Shown: one piece after another, positions 27,197-36,226 of the stretch | Layout: each line of letters begins with the position of its first letter | How positions within the stretch are numbered: the stretch's first letter is position 1 | Origin: Lacticaseibacillus parakribbianus | GTDB lineage: Bacteria; Bacillota; Bacilli; Lactobacillales; Lactobacillaceae | Direction: 5' to 3' | Assembly (NCBI RefSeq): GCF_025490915.1 | Contig: NZ_JANQBA010000001.1 | Location: 1 to 64,000 of the forward strand | Length of the DNA: 64,000 nucleotides | Translations under genes and position numbers: made by a program | The notes under the pieces: model-generated | Seen by the model: the letters and a program-made list of their open reading frames with translations, nothing else | Told to the model about the DNA's origin: nothing | The model's database searches: none

Positions 27197-27225
27197 TTGC
27201 AATGGCGGGGGGGCTTCGCTATAAT
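27197..27225 (+). promoter_or_regulatory. rpsT promoter
   Basis: TTGCAA (27197-27202), 17 bases, TATAAT (27220-27225), beginning right at the end of the fusion gene. Confidence 0.85.
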
Positions 27226-27273
27226 ATCTTCTGTGTTGTGTAAACAACCGATCAATCCCCGGAGGTGACATCT

Positions 27274-27528
27274 ATGCCACAAATCAAATCTGCGATCAAG
27301 CGCGTCAAGACGCAGGCCGCAAACCGCGAACGTAACGCGGCTCAGGTCAGCGCATTGCGCACGACGGTCAAGAAGTTCAAGGTTGCTGCTGCGGCAGGTG
27401 CTGACAACAAGCAGGACCTGTACAAGGAAGCAGCTCGTGCGATCGATATGGCCACTAGCAAGGGCCTGATCCACAAGAACAAGGCCGGCCGTGATAAGAG
27501 CCGCCTGTCTGCACTTTTGACCAAGTAA
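27274..27528 (+). CDS. rpsT: 30S ribosomal protein S20
   Basis: This 84-residue basic primary-binding protein of the 30S subunit begins [20 protein letters not shown] and ends in the conserved [19 protein letters not shown] 27274 follows GGAGGTGA; the GTG at 27265 is within that site. A short ATCAC/GTGAT stem with T residues after the stop is a weak terminator. Confidence 0.97.
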   Translation: MPQIKSAIKRVKTQAANRERNAAQVSALRTTVKKFKVAAAAGADNKQDLYKEAARAIDMATSKGLIHKNKAGRDKSRLSALLTK

Positions 27529-27676
27529 TCACCCGGGGTCGTGATTTTTGTTGCGACCTCGGATGACCAGGCTTTGCGCCTGGGACGTGGTCAAGTTTTG
27601 AACCCGCTACTTCGCTGACGGTTCACCGTCGTCTGCCGCAGTTTCGGGCAATTTAAGGAAAGGTGGAAATAAGCTC
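27529..27676 (+). promoter_or_regulatory. rpsO leader with two hairpins
   Basis: Between rpsT and rpsO lie CCAGGC-tttgc-GCCTGG (27567-27583) and GACGGT-TC-ACCGTC (27617-27630). S15 often represses its own mRNA through a leader structure, so these are candidates for such an element. I cannot match a defined S15-leader class by eye. Confidence 0.5.
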
Positions 27677-27946
27677 ATGGCTGTTTCTCAAACTGAAAAG
27701 AACGAAATCATCGCAAAGTTTGCGCGTCACGAAGGCGACACTGGCTCACCTGAGGTCCAAATCGCCGTTTTGACCGCCGACATCAAGAACCTGAACGCTC
27801 ACTTGGGCGTTCACAAGAAGGACCACCACTCATACGTTGGTCTGATGAAGAAGATCGGTCAGCGTCGTAACTTGCTTCGCTACCTGCGTAACAAGGACAT
27901 CACGCGTTACCGCGACCTGATCAAGGCTCTTGGCCTGCGTCGTTAA
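27677..27946 (+). CDS. rpsO: 30S ribosomal protein S15
   Basis: This 89-residue protein binds 16S rRNA helices 20-22 and nucleates the 30S platform. It has canonical [32 protein letters not shown] and [12 protein letters not shown] follows AAAGGTGG. Codon choice is less GC3-extreme than in its neighbours, as expected for high expression. Confidence 0.98.
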   Translation: MAVSQTEKNEIIAKFARHEGDTGSPEVQIAVLTADIKNLNAHLGVHKKDHHSYVGLMKKIGQRRNLLRYLRNKDITRYRDLIKALGLRR

Positions 27947-27954
27947 AAACCAGC

Positions 27955-27989
27955 AACCGCCGCTGCAATTCTTGCAGCGGCGGTTTTTT
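27955..27989 (+). terminator. rpsO terminator
   Basis: Stem CCGCCGCTGC / GCAGCGGCGG with a 7-nt loop and six T residues. Confidence 0.93.
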
Positions 27990-28096
27990 GCGTGTATGGG
28001 AAATTGACCGGGCCAACCGGGTGGTCAAGTCTGCGGTGAAAGCGTATCCTAGACGGTGACCGCAACGCGGTGAGTAAGGTGAAACGAGGGACAGAC

Positions 28097-28906
28097 ATGA
28101 GATTCATGACGTACAACATTCGTTACGACAACCCAGAGGACGAAGGCGGCCAGTGGCGCTGGGCCCAGCGCCGACCGCACATCATTGCAAACATCAAGGC
28201 CCAGGCGCCGGCCGTCTTGGCGGTGCAGGAGGTGCTGGCCGAGCCGCTGGCGGCCCTGAAGCAGGCGCTGGCCGCCTACCGCTTCGTCGGCGTCGCCCGC
28301 GACGACGGGATTGCCGCCGGCGAGTTCAACGGGCTGTTTTACTTGCCCGAGAAGTTCGCGCTGATCGCCCAGGGCCACCAGTGGCTGGGGGCGACGCCGG
28401 ATCGGCCGACCAAGTTCCCAGGGGCCGGCAGCATCCGGCTGTTTCAGTGGGCCCGGCTGCGGGAACGCGCGACTAACCGGGTGTTCACCGCGGTGGTGAC
28501 GCACCTGGACGATCAGTCGCAGCCGGCGCGTGAGGCCGGCATGGCGCAGCTTCTGGCCTACTTCAAGCCGCAGCTGGCGGCCGGGGAGGCGCTGCTTGTG
28601 GCCGGTGACTTCAACGCCGAGCCCGTGGATCTGGCGTACCAAAAGGCCGTGGCGGTGCTTGAGGACGCGCAGCTGGTGGCCAAGCACCGGGACATGCCGT
28701 ACCCCGGCACCTTCCAGGACAACGGGCAGTTCCGGGCGCGACCGGATCTGGTGACCAAGCGCATCGACTACTGGTTCGTCACCCAGGCGGTGCGTGTCGA
28801 CCGCTACGCCATCGACGCGACGGCGACGGCCGATGGCCATTACGCCTCGGATCACTTCCCGGTGGTGATCGACGTCACCCTCAAGGAGGCGCCCCATGTT
28901 GCTTGA
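28097..28906 (+). CDS. Endonuclease/exonuclease/phosphatase family protein
   Basis: This 269-residue cytoplasmic protein of the EEP (exonuclease III-like) fold has MRFMTYNIRYDN at the start, the metal-binding VQEV, the VAGDFNAEP loop and the catalytic SDHFPVV near the end. The length fits stand-alone EEP hydrolases of lactobacilli. The substrate (a phosphodiester or sugar phosphate) cannot be told from sequence. ATG 28097 is placed by the family start; the GTG at 28070 has no site. It overlaps the next gene by 11 bases. Confidence 0.9.
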   Translation: MRFMTYNIRYDNPEDEGGQWRWAQRRPHIIANIKAQAPAVLAVQEVLAEPLAALKQALAAYRFVGVARDDGIAAGEFNGLFYLPEKFALIAQGHQWLGATPDRPTKFPGAGSIRLFQWARLRERATNRVFTAVVTHLDDQSQPAREAGMAQLLAYFKPQLAAGEALLVAGDFNAEPVDLAYQKAVAVLEDAQLVAKHRDMPYPGTFQDNGQFRARPDLVTKRIDYWFVTQAVRVDRYAIDATATADGHYASDHFPVVIDVTLKEAPHVA

Positions 28907-29579
28907 AGGCGCAACACTGTACGGGTTTGGTGACTCGCTGATTCGCGGTCACGAGCTGGATTACGGGCTGCTCGACGACCTGGCGGCCAAGCACCACATG
29001 CACTACACCAAGTTTGCCGAAAACGGCGCGACCGTGGTGCCGACGCGGCCGACGGATCACACCTGGCCCAGCGACAACGACGTGGCCGACGTCGCCCGGC
29101 AGCTGCGAGCGGCGCCGGCGTTGGCCCCGGACCTGATCGTATTTGACGGGTTGACCAACGACGGGGCCAGCTACGTGCCAACGCTTCGGCAGGTGGGGAC
29201 GCTGGCGGCCGGCTTTGACCCCGCCGCCTTCGATGCCAACACTTACCTAGGCGCCTTTCAGTTGGTGCTTTGGACCCTGCGCGACAAGTACCCGGACACG
29301 CCGGCCTTTTTCGTCGCCCCGCACCGGATGCCGACGGTCGATGCCCAGGTCCAAGAGCAGCTGCACCAGGCGGCCCGGGCGGCCTGTGCCAAGTGGGCGA
29401 TTCCGGTGGTCGATGTCTACCGCGAGGGGCAGATCAACACGTGCCTGAAGGCGCAGGCCAAGCGCTACTCGTACAATAGCGCCAAGACCCCGCACGACGG
29501 CGACGGCACCCACCTGAATCAGGCGGGGTACCAGCGCTTTTACACGCCGCTTCTGGAATGGAAGCTGGCTCAGGCTTGA
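28896..29579 (+). CDS. SGNH/GDSL-type hydrolase
   Basis: This 227-residue protein has block I GFGDSLIRGHELDYG (nucleophile Ser14), block II-like GATVVP, block III DGLTNDGAS and block V DGTHLNQAGY (Asp/His). No signal peptide is seen, so it is an intracellular esterase or lipase-like hydrolase. It is translationally coupled to the EEP gene (AAGGAGG lies in the EEP 3' end), suggesting a shared catabolic task. The substrate is unknown. Confidence 0.88.
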   Translation: MLLEGATLYGFGDSLIRGHELDYGLLDDLAAKHHMHYTKFAENGATVVPTRPTDHTWPSDNDVADVARQLRAAPALAPDLIVFDGLTNDGASYVPTLRQVGTLAAGFDPAAFDANTYLGAFQLVLWTLRDKYPDTPAFFVAPHRMPTVDAQVQEQLHQAARAACAKWAIPVVDVYREGQINTCLKAQAKRYSYNSAKTPHDGDGTHLNQAGYQRFYTPLLEWKLAQA

Positions 29580-29604
29580 TTGGCAGTTGAACGCCAGCCA
29601 CCGC

Positions 29605-29641
29605 GGCCGGTGCGAGCCCCAGGTTGGGGGTTGCACCGGCC
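29605..29641 (+). terminator. Strong hairpin after the SGNH hydrolase gene
   Basis: GGCCGGTGC / GCACCGGCC enclosing CCCC/GGGG, 25 bases after the stop codon. It lacks a T tract, so it may be a transcript-stabilising or weak terminating structure rather than a classical terminator. Confidence 0.5.
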
Positions 29642-29753
29642 GTTGGCAACCGCAGCCTGGGTGCAAGACCGGGCGGGGTGTGGTACACTGGTAAAAGGAT
29701 TTATTCGTGCCAAGACTTGGCGAAAAACCTAAATATCAACCAGAGGTGAACCC

Positions 29754-31433
29754 ATGAGTAAAATCAAGGTGGTCGCCCTCGGTGGTGTACGTGAGAACGG
29801 CAAGAACATGTACGCAATCGAAGTGGACGACCGAATTTTTGTATGTGATTTCGGGCTGAAGTATCCCGACAACGAGCTGCTGGGCATCGACATTGTGATT
29901 CCCGATCTGACCTACTTGGAGGAGAACGCGGATCGCATCGAGGGGATTTTCCTGTCGCACGGCCACGCCGACGCGGTGGGGGCCCTGCCGTACTTCCTCG
30001 TCGACCACCCGGTGCCGGTTTTTGGCTCCGAGCTGACCATCGCCTTGGCCAAGCTCAACATGACCACGCCGGCCGCCAAGAAGTTCAAGGACTTCCACGA
30101 GGTGACGGCCAAGTCCGTCGTCCAGTTCGGCAAAATCAAGGTGTCGTTCTTCCCGACGACCCACAGCATTCCCGGCGCCTTGGGCATCGTGATCGAAACG
30201 CCGAGCGGGGCGATTGTCTACACCGGCGACTTCAAGTTCGACCAAAGCGCGGCACCGCAGTACGCATCCGATTTGTCGCGCCTGGCCAAGATTGGCGATC
30301 GCAAGGTGCTGGCGCTTTTGTCCGACTCCGCCAACGCGGAATCGCCGTACCAAAACGCCAGTGAACACGAGATTTACAACTACATTCAAGAGGCCTTCAA
30401 GTACCACACCGGCCGCATCGTGGTGGCCAGCGTGGCTTCCAACATCGAGCGCATCCAGCAGGTGCTGAACGCCGCGGCCGCTACTAACCGGCGCGTGGTT
30501 TTGACCGGCCGCGAGGTGGAGCGCGTGGTCAAAACGGCGATTCGCCTGAACGACATCGCGCTGCCGAACCCGGACATTCTGGCGACCACCAAGGAACTAC
30601 GGACTCTGGATGACAGCCAGGTGGTGATTCTCGAAACCGGCCGCATGGGCGAACCGCTGAAGTCGCTGCAGCGCATGGCCACCAACAAGCACCGCCTGGT
30701 TCACATTCACGAAGGCGACTTGGTGTTCATCACCACCTCGATTTCCCACGCGATGGAAACCATGGCGGCCAAGACCCGCGACATGATCTACCGCGCAGGC
30801 GGCGAGGTCAAGGCGGTGTCCGACGACCTGCACGCCTCGGGCCACGCCAACAAGGCGGATCTGCAGCTGATGCTGAACCTGCTGCGGCCGCGCTTCGTGA
30901 TTCCGGTGCAAGGCGAGTACCGCCTGCTGGCCGCTCACGCCGAAATCGCGCAGGAAACCGGGATTCCTAGCGAGAACATCCTGATTCCCAACATCGGCGA
31001 CATTTTGAGCTACGAGAAGGGCAAGATGCACAACGCCGGGCACGTCGACGCCGGCAACACCATGATCGATGGCATCGGGGTCGGTGACATCGGCAACATC
31101 GTCTTGCGCGACCGCAAGATGTTGGCCGAGGACGGCATTTTCATCGCGGTGGTCACCATCGACCGCAAGAAAAAGCGCATCGTGGCCAAGCCGAAGATTC
31201 AAAGCCGCGGCTTCGTCTACATGAAGACCGCCAAGGACCTGATGACCGAATCCGCCGACCTGGTGGCCGGCACGGTCCAAAAGAGCCTGGACAACAAGGA
31301 ATTCGACTGGAGCACCCTCAAGCAAAGCGTCAGAGACGATCTGAGTCGCTTCCTGTTCGAGCAGACCAAGCGGCGGCCGGTGATTCTGCCGGTGATCATG
31401 GAAGTCAATCAAAACAGCGCCAAGCGGCAATAA
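29754..31433 (+). CDS. rnjB: Ribonuclease J2
   Basis: This 559-residue paralogue of RNase J1 usually forms a heterotetramer with it and has weak activity of its own. It begins IKVVALGGVRENGKNMYAIE. The metal motif reads HGHADA (H69, H71, D73, A74), lacking the last His of HxHxDH as expected for J2. The beta-CASP and C-terminal domains are complete (FVIPVQGEYR, SRGFVYMKTA). ATG follows CAGAGGTGA. A TACACT box at ~29684 is a possible -10. Confidence 0.95.
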   Translation: MSKIKVVALGGVRENGKNMYAIEVDDRIFVCDFGLKYPDNELLGIDIVIPDLTYLEENADRIEGIFLSHGHADAVGALPYFLVDHPVPVFGSELTIALAKLNMTTPAAKKFKDFHEVTAKSVVQFGKIKVSFFPTTHSIPGALGIVIETPSGAIVYTGDFKFDQSAAPQYASDLSRLAKIGDRKVLALLSDSANAESPYQNASEHEIYNYIQEAFKYHTGRIVVASVASNIERIQQVLNAAAATNRRVVLTGREVERVVKTAIRLNDIALPNPDILATTKELRTLDDSQVVILETGRMGEPLKSLQRMATNKHRLVHIHEGDLVFITTSISHAMETMAAKTRDMIYRAGGEVKAVSDDLHASGHANKADLQLMLNLLRPRFVIPVQGEYRLLAAHAEIAQETGIPSENILIPNIGDILSYEKGKMHNAGHVDAGNTMIDGIGVGDIGNIVLRDRKMLAEDGIFIAVVTIDRKKKRIVAKPKIQSRGFVYMKTAKDLMTESADLVAGTVQKSLDNKEFDWSTLKQSVRDDLSRFLFEQTKRRPVILPVIMEVNQNSAKRQ

Positions 31434-31442
31434 TCGCCCACA

Positions 31443-31468
31443 ACGACACCGCAGGGTGCCGTTTTTTG
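31443..31468 (+). terminator. rnjB terminator
   Basis: ACGACACC / GGTGCCGT stem with one mismatch, followed by six T residues. Readthrough to the next gene is possible. Confidence 0.75.
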
Positions 31469-31487
31469 GGTCTCACTGGAGGACATG

Positions 31488-32402
31488 ATGGGAAAAGTAG
31501 TCACAATGCCAAATAACAGCGATCGCCACCTCACCCTGGGCCTGACCGCACTGAAGAAGCAAAACTTCGCAAGCGCCGTGCCACACCTGGAAAAGGCGTT
31601 CAAGAAAACCCCGGTGTTCGAGGTGGCCAAGCCCCTGACCCAGGCGCTTTTGGGCCTGGGGGATGCCAAGGGGGCGGTGCCTTACGCCAGCCAGTTCATG
31701 GAGGATTTTCTGGCCACGGCTACGGACACGGACCTGTTGTACGACATTTTGCTGGCCCTGCCGGATTACCGCTTCGCCTGGGCGGTGTTGCACCACGTCG
31801 CAGCCGGCCAAGACGCCCTCAAACTGCGCATCGAGGCCGCCGAGCAGGCCGACTTGGCGCAAAACGGCCCGGTCATCGACACGCTGGCCAAGAAGCTGCG
31901 CCACCTCGGCGGGTTCGCCCCGCACGAGCAGGAGCTGGCCATCGCCGACCTCGGCCGGCTGCCGCGTTCGGTGATGATTGAGGCCGCCCAGCCTAACTTG
32001 ACCGACCCCGATGTTCACCCGGCGATTCGCATCAGCCTGCTCGACGCGCTGACGGCGGTGGGGGATGAGACGCCGGTGACCGTCACCGGCTATCAGACCC
32101 AAGGTACGGTGGTGCCAAGCCGGCTGCCCGGCGTGCTGAACGACCAGACGCTGCTGCAGGTGCTCAATCACATTCAACTTGAGATCGGGCTGAACGATCC
32201 GGAGCTGATGCGGGCGACCGTGGAGGTGCTGCGGTTTGAGCTGGGGTACTTGTACCCGTTCGTCGACCGGGCGATTCCCGATCCCAAGCACTTTGCCCAA
32301 AGCTACCTGAACAAGTCGGGGGCGGCGGTGACCGAGGCGGAGCATGCGTTATTCAACTGGCTGCAGGCACAGACCGCAGAACTCGTGAATATGGCGAAAT
32401 GA
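31488..32402 (+). CDS. TPR-like helical repeat protein
   Basis: This 304-residue, all-helical, cytoplasmic protein starts with a tetratricopeptide-like pair (LTLGLTALKKQNFASAVPHL, FEVAKPLTQALLGLGDA). No catalytic motif is seen. Small TPR proteins downstream of rnjB occur in other lactobacilli; their role is unknown. ATG 31488 is chosen over 31485 for spacing to GGAGG (31478-31482). The tuf promoters begin right after the stop. Confidence 0.82.
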   Translation: MGKVVTMPNNSDRHLTLGLTALKKQNFASAVPHLEKAFKKTPVFEVAKPLTQALLGLGDAKGAVPYASQFMEDFLATATDTDLLYDILLALPDYRFAWAVLHHVAAGQDALKLRIEAAEQADLAQNGPVIDTLAKKLRHLGGFAPHEQELAIADLGRLPRSVMIEAAQPNLTDPDVHPAIRISLLDALTAVGDETPVTVTGYQTQGTVVPSRLPGVLNDQTLLQVLNHIQLEIGLNDPELMRATVEVLRFELGYLYPFVDRAIPDPKHFAQSYLNKSGAAVTEAEHALFNWLQAQTAELVNMAK

Positions 32403-32443
32403 CGGGATTTTGGTGTAAAGGGAAAAAAGTTGACGTTCCAGGT

Positions 32444-32472
32444 TTACAAAGCCCGGGATTCTCGATATAATC
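32444..32472 (+). promoter_or_regulatory. tuf promoter
   Basis: TTTACA (32444-32449), 17 bases, perfect TATAAT (32467-32472). A TTGACG at 32430 and a TACACT near 32530 may mark further start points. The ~130-base leader contains CCAAA/TTTGG and AGCC/GGCT pairings. Confidence 0.82.
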
Positions 32473-32603
32473 ATTTTCGGAATTCATTTCCAGCCAAAAT
32501 ATTCCTTTGGTATTTCGGCTTAAATGTAGTACACTAGAACGTAAAGGATTGCAGGGTTTAGACTTTGCGTCTTTACGAAAATATACAGGAGGTTCGTTTT
32601 TTC

Positions 32604-33794
32604 ATGGCTGAAAAAGAACACTATGAACGCACTAAGCCCCACGTAAACATTGGTACGATCGGGCACGTTGACCACGGTAAGACCACTCTGACCGCGGCTA
32701 TCACCAAGGTACTTTCCGAAAAGGGCCTTGCCAAGGCGCAAGACTACGCATCCATCGATGCTGCCCCTGAAGAAAAGGAACGTGGTATCACCATCAACAC
32801 CGCCCACGTTGAATACGAGACCGAAAAGCGCCACTACGCTCACATCGATGCGCCAGGGCACGCGGACTACGTTAAGAACATGATCACCGGTGCGGCTCAG
32901 ATGGATGGTGCGATCTTGGTTGTTGCGGCCACTGATGGCCCAATGCCACAGACCCGCGAACACATCCTCTTGGCTCGCCAGGTTGGTGTTGACTACCTGA
33001 TCGTCTTCCTCAACAAGACCGACCTGGTTGACGACGAAGAACTGACCGACCTCGTGGAGATGGAAGTTCGTGAACTGCTGTCCGAATACGATTTCCCTGG
33101 TGACGACATTCCTGTTATCCGCGGTTCTGCCCTCAAGGCCCTTGAAGGCGACCCAGAACAGGAAAAGGTTATCATGGAACTCATGGACACGGTTGATGAA
33201 TACATCCCAACCCCAGTTCGTGACACCGACAAGCCTTTCTTGATGCCTGTTGAAGACGTCTTCACCATCACCGGTCGTGGGACCGTTGCTTCCGGTCGTA
33301 TCGATCGTGGGACGGTTAAGATCGGCGACGAAGTTTCCATCGTTGGTCTGAAGGAAGAAGTTATCAAGTCCACCGTTACCGGCCTTGAAATGTTCCGCAA
33401 GACCCTTGACCTGGGCGAAGCCGGCGATAACGTCGGTGTCCTGCTTCGTGGCGTTGGCCGCGACCAGGTTGAGCGTGGGCAAGTCCTGGCTAAGCCGGGT
33501 TCGATCCAGACCCACTCCAAGTTCAAGGGCGAAGTTTATGTCCTGAGCAAGGAAGAAGGCGGCCGTCACACGCCGTTCTTCTCCAACTACCGTCCTCAGT
33601 TCTACTTCCACACGACGGACGTTACCGGCGTTATCGAATTGCCAGAAGGCGTAGAAATGGTTATGCCTGGCGATAACGTGACCTTCGAAGTCGACATGAT
33701 CAGCCCTGTCGCGATCGAAAAGGGTACCAAGTTCACCGTTCGTGAAGGTGGCCGTACCGTCGGCGCCGGCGTTGTTTCCGAAATCCTCGACTAA
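32604..33794 (+). CDS. tuf: Elongation factor Tu
   Basis: This 396-residue GTPase delivers aminoacyl-tRNA to the ribosome. Motifs are canonical: [17 protein letters not shown] and NKTD; domains II and III are complete to the end ([19 protein letters not shown]). ATG 32604 follows AGGAGG at long spacing. Codon use is strongly biased toward preferred codons and less GC3-extreme than in neighbours. Unlike many relatives, no tig gene follows; instead there is a terminator and the second ncRNA copy. Confidence 0.98.
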   Translation: MAEKEHYERTKPHVNIGTIGHVDHGKTTLTAAITKVLSEKGLAKAQDYASIDAAPEEKERGITINTAHVEYETEKRHYAHIDAPGHADYVKNMITGAAQMDGAILVVAATDGPMPQTREHILLARQVGVDYLIVFLNKTDLVDDEELTDLVEMEVRELLSEYDFPGDDIPVIRGSALKALEGDPEQEKVIMELMDTVDEYIPTPVRDTDKPFLMPVEDVFTITGRGTVASGRIDRGTVKIGDEVSIVGLKEEVIKSTVTGLEMFRKTLDLGEAGDNVGVLLRGVGRDQVERGQVLAKPGSIQTHSKFKGEVYVLSKEEGGRHTPFFSNYRPQFYFHTTDVTGVIELPEGVEMVMPGDNVTFEVDMISPVAIEKGTKFTVREGGRTVGAGVVSEILD

Positions 33795-33811
33795 TAACGC
33801 AGTGCCACAAG

Positions 33812-33838
33812 AACACTCCCACACGGGGGTGTTTTTTT
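33812..33838 (+). terminator. tuf terminator
   Basis: AACACTCCC / GGGGGTGTT stem, loop ACAC, then a T tract. Confidence 0.92.
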
Positions 33839-33853
33839 GCGTGAGCGTCAAAG

Positions 33854-33882
33854 TTGACGGCTCACGTGGTAGGGCTTACACT
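33854..33882 (+). promoter_or_regulatory. Promoter of ncRNA copy 2
   Basis: TTGACG (33854-33859), a 17-base spacer and TACACT (33877-33882), followed by the same CTCAGATGATT as in copy 1. Confidence 0.78.
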
Positions 33883-33888
33883 AGGCTC

Positions 33889-34292
33889 AGATGATTGTCA
33901 ACGGGCAGAGAAAGCGCCGCGGCCGCAGCGCTTGCAACTCTTCTGCTTAGGGGGAAGGTCCGGGACATAAGCATTCCCAGTACCCCCACCCATGCCATGC
34001 CGAACCAGGCAACAACGTCGACGTTTTCGCGCAACGGTCCCCTCCGATTGGGACCGACCACCAGGGTGTGGACCACCACCCACCGGCCGCAATTATGGCC
34101 CGCCTACTCGCAACGCGAGGTAGCTGCGGCGGGCCACTGACCAGTGGCTTGCACCGGGCTGCTTCGAGCAGTCGCGGCGGCCGTCAACCGGCCACCGCGC
34201 CGGCGCAATCTAGCAAAACAAGGCCGCAGCCACCGCGCAATTGCTTCGCGGTGGCTTCGGCGCGGCCGTCGCGGGCGATGCGGCGGCTTTTT
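33889..34292 (+). ncRNA. Unidentified ~404-nt structured RNA, copy 2
   Basis: Second member of the family at 14824-15232, almost the same length. Conserved blocks: CTCAGATGATT at the 5' end; the near-invariant core 33957-34080 (GGTCCGGGACATAAGC onward); a CTACTCGC/GCGAGGTAG stem; and TTCGGCGCGGCCG before the terminator. Paired changes relative to copy 1 preserve helices: GGTCCC/GGGACC (34036-34055) for GGTCTC/GAGACC; GCCACCGCG/CGCGGTGGC (34229-34255) for GCCACCGG/CCGGTGGC; and AAGCGC/GCGCTT (33912-33933) for GCGGCT/AGCCGC. It lies after tuf and before uvrC. No coding frame is shared by the two copies, which argues for RNA function. Confidence 0.78.
34265..34292 (+). terminator. Terminator of ncRNA copy 2
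   Basis: GCCGTCGC / GCGGCGGC stem (one G-U type mismatch) and five T residues, at the same position as in copy 1. Confidence 0.85.
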
Positions 34293-34313
34293 GATTAGGC
34301 CCGGCGGCGTCGC

Positions 34314-34342
34314 TTGCGTTTGGTCAGCACCCTTTGTACAAT
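34314..34342 (+). promoter_or_regulatory. uvrC promoter
   Basis: TTGCGT (34314-34319), 17 bases, TACAAT (34337-34342), 35 bases before the GTG start. Confidence 0.75.
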
Positions 34343-34377
34343 AGTAAGCGAACGTTTGTTTCGAGAGGAGGGGCATT

Positions 34378-36165
34378 GTGGCCTCAGAACACATTGAACA
34401 CAAGCTGGCACTGTTGCCCGACCTGCCCGGCTGCTACCAGATGAAGGACGTGATGGGCAAGATCATCTACGTCGGCAAGGCCAAGAACCTGAAGAACCGG
34501 GTGCGGTCTTACTTCAAGTCCAGCCACGACGGCAAAACCGCCCGGCTGGTGGCGGAAATTGCCGATTTTGATTACATCGTCACGAGTTCCGACAAGGAGG
34601 CCTTCCTCCTTGAAATCACGCTGATTCAAAAGTGGCAGCCCTACTACAACATCAAGCTGAAGAAGGGCACCGGCTACCCGTACATCAAGATCACCAACGA
34701 GCGCGACCCCAAGCTCGAGATCACCGGCGACATCAAGAAGGACGGGGCCTACTACTTCGGCCCTTACCCCAATGTCTACGCCGCCCAAGAGACCATGCAC
34801 TTCCTGGAGAAGGTGTACCCGCTGCGCCGCTGCAACGGCTTTCAGGGCCGGCCGTGCCTGTACTACCACATGGGCCAGTGCCTCGGGGCCTGCTGGCGAA
34901 CGGTCCCCGAGGCGGAATACGCCGCGCAGATCACCAAGATCAAGAGCTTCTTGGATGGCAACACTGGCAAGGTCACGCAGCACCTGACCCAGGCGATGAA
35001 CAAGGCCGCCGCCGGGCTGGAGTTCGAACGGGCCGCCGAGCTGCGCGACCAGCTGCACTATATCGACGTGACGGTCGAGAAGCAAAAAATCATCTCGACG
35101 GACAAGACCCAGCGCGACATCTTCAATTTCTACATGGACAAGGGTTGGATTTCGATTCAAATCTTCTTCATCCGCCAGGCCCGGCTGATGAAGCGCGAGT
35201 CGCGGCTGTTTCCCATCGTCAACTCCGCCGAAGAGGAGTTTGAGTCCTTCATCCTGCAGTTTTACGACCGCAAGAACAACGTGCGGCCCAAGGAGGTGCT
35301 GGTGCCGGCCGGTGTGAACAACGCGGTGCTGGAGTCGGTGATCGAGGTGCCGGTGCGAACCCCGCAGCGCGGCGAAAAACGGTCTTTGATGGCGCTGGCC
35401 CACAAGAACGCACGCATCAAGCTGGACGAGAAGTTCCGGCTGATGGAGCTGGACAACCGCACGACCGTCGGCGCCCAGCGCGAGATTTTTGAGGCGCTGG
35501 GGCTGCCGTTCGGCCACGTGATGGAGGCCTTCGATCACAGCCACATCCAAGGCGCGGAGCCGGTGTCGGCGATGGTGCAGTTCGTCAACGGCCAGGCGGA
35601 AAAAACCAACTACCGCAAGTACAAGCTGGCCCAAGACCAAGGCGACCACTCCGCCAACGAGGATCAAAACACCCGCGAGGTGATTCGCCGCCGCTACACC
35701 CGCTTGCTGAAGGAACACGCGCCGCTGCCGGATCTGATCCTGATGGACGGCGGGGCGATCGAGATGAACGCGGCCAAGGACGTGCTGGAAAACGAGCTGA
35801 ACCTGGATATTCCGGTCGCCGGCATGGTCAAAAACAACAAGCACAAGACGGCGGCGCTGCTGTTTGGCGACCGCGACGAGCCGCTGGACCTCGATCCGCA
35901 GTCGCAGGGCTTCTACCTGCTCGAGCGCATTCAAGAGGAGGTTCACCGCTTCGCCATCACCTTCCACCGCCAGCTGCGCAACAAGAACTCACTGGCCAGC
36001 CGTCTGGAGACGATCAAGGGCGTGGGGCCGCGAACCCGCACCAAGTTGTTGCGCGAGTTCAAGACGGTCAACCACATCAAGGACGCATCGGTCGAAGACA
36101 TTCAGGCGCTGGGCATCGCCAAGCCGGTGGCCCAGGCGATCAAGGTGTCGCTGCAGGCGCAGTGA
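34378..36165 (+). CDS. uvrC: Excinuclease ABC subunit C
   Basis: This 595-residue dual-incision nuclease of nucleotide excision repair has an N-terminal GIY-YIG domain (LPGCYQMKDVMGKIIYVGKA, LKNRVRSYF), a Cys-rich stretch (RRCNGFQGRPCLYYHMGQCL), and a UVR domain binding UvrB (~200-235). The RNase H-like 5' incision domain has DHSHIQG and LILMDGG, and the C-terminal helix-hairpin-helix has LETIKGVGPRTR. A GTG start sits behind GAGAGGAGG. Length is normal. Confidence 0.96.
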   Translation: MASEHIEHKLALLPDLPGCYQMKDVMGKIIYVGKAKNLKNRVRSYFKSSHDGKTARLVAEIADFDYIVTSSDKEAFLLEITLIQKWQPYYNIKLKKGTGYPYIKITNERDPKLEITGDIKKDGAYYFGPYPNVYAAQETMHFLEKVYPLRRCNGFQGRPCLYYHMGQCLGACWRTVPEAEYAAQITKIKSFLDGNTGKVTQHLTQAMNKAAAGLEFERAAELRDQLHYIDVTVEKQKIISTDKTQRDIFNFYMDKGWISIQIFFIRQARLMKRESRLFPIVNSAEEEFESFILQFYDRKNNVRPKEVLVPAGVNNAVLESVIEVPVRTPQRGEKRSLMALAHKNARIKLDEKFRLMELDNRTTVGAQREIFEALGLPFGHVMEAFDHSHIQGAEPVSAMVQFVNGQAEKTNYRKYKLAQDQGDHSANEDQNTREVIRRRYTRLLKEHAPLPDLILMDGGAIEMNAAKDVLENELNLDIPVAGMVKNNKHKTAALLFGDRDEPLDLDPQSQGFYLLERIQEEVHRFAITFHRQLRNKNSLASRLETIKGVGPRTRTKLLREFKTVNHIKDASVEDIQALGIAKPVAQAIKVSLQAQ

Positions 36166-36176
36166 CCATTTGCACT

Positions 36177-36215
36177 CAAAAAGCACCGTCTGGCCCAAGG
36201 TCGGACGGTGCTTTT
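36177..36215 (+). terminator. Bidirectional terminator
   Basis: AAAAAGCACCGTC / GACGGTGCTTTTT, symmetrical, between uvrC and the convergent GNAT gene. Confidence 0.93.
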
Positions 36216-36226
36216 TGGGCTGTGCA

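Noticed and set aside
29754-31433. Loss of the last His in the RNase J2 metal motif as a defect
   Set aside because: Alteration of this motif is usual for RNase J2, so it is not a sign of decay.
33876-34403. Short ORFs inside ncRNA copy 2
   Set aside because: Same reason as copy 1; no protein-like pattern and indels between copies shift the frames.
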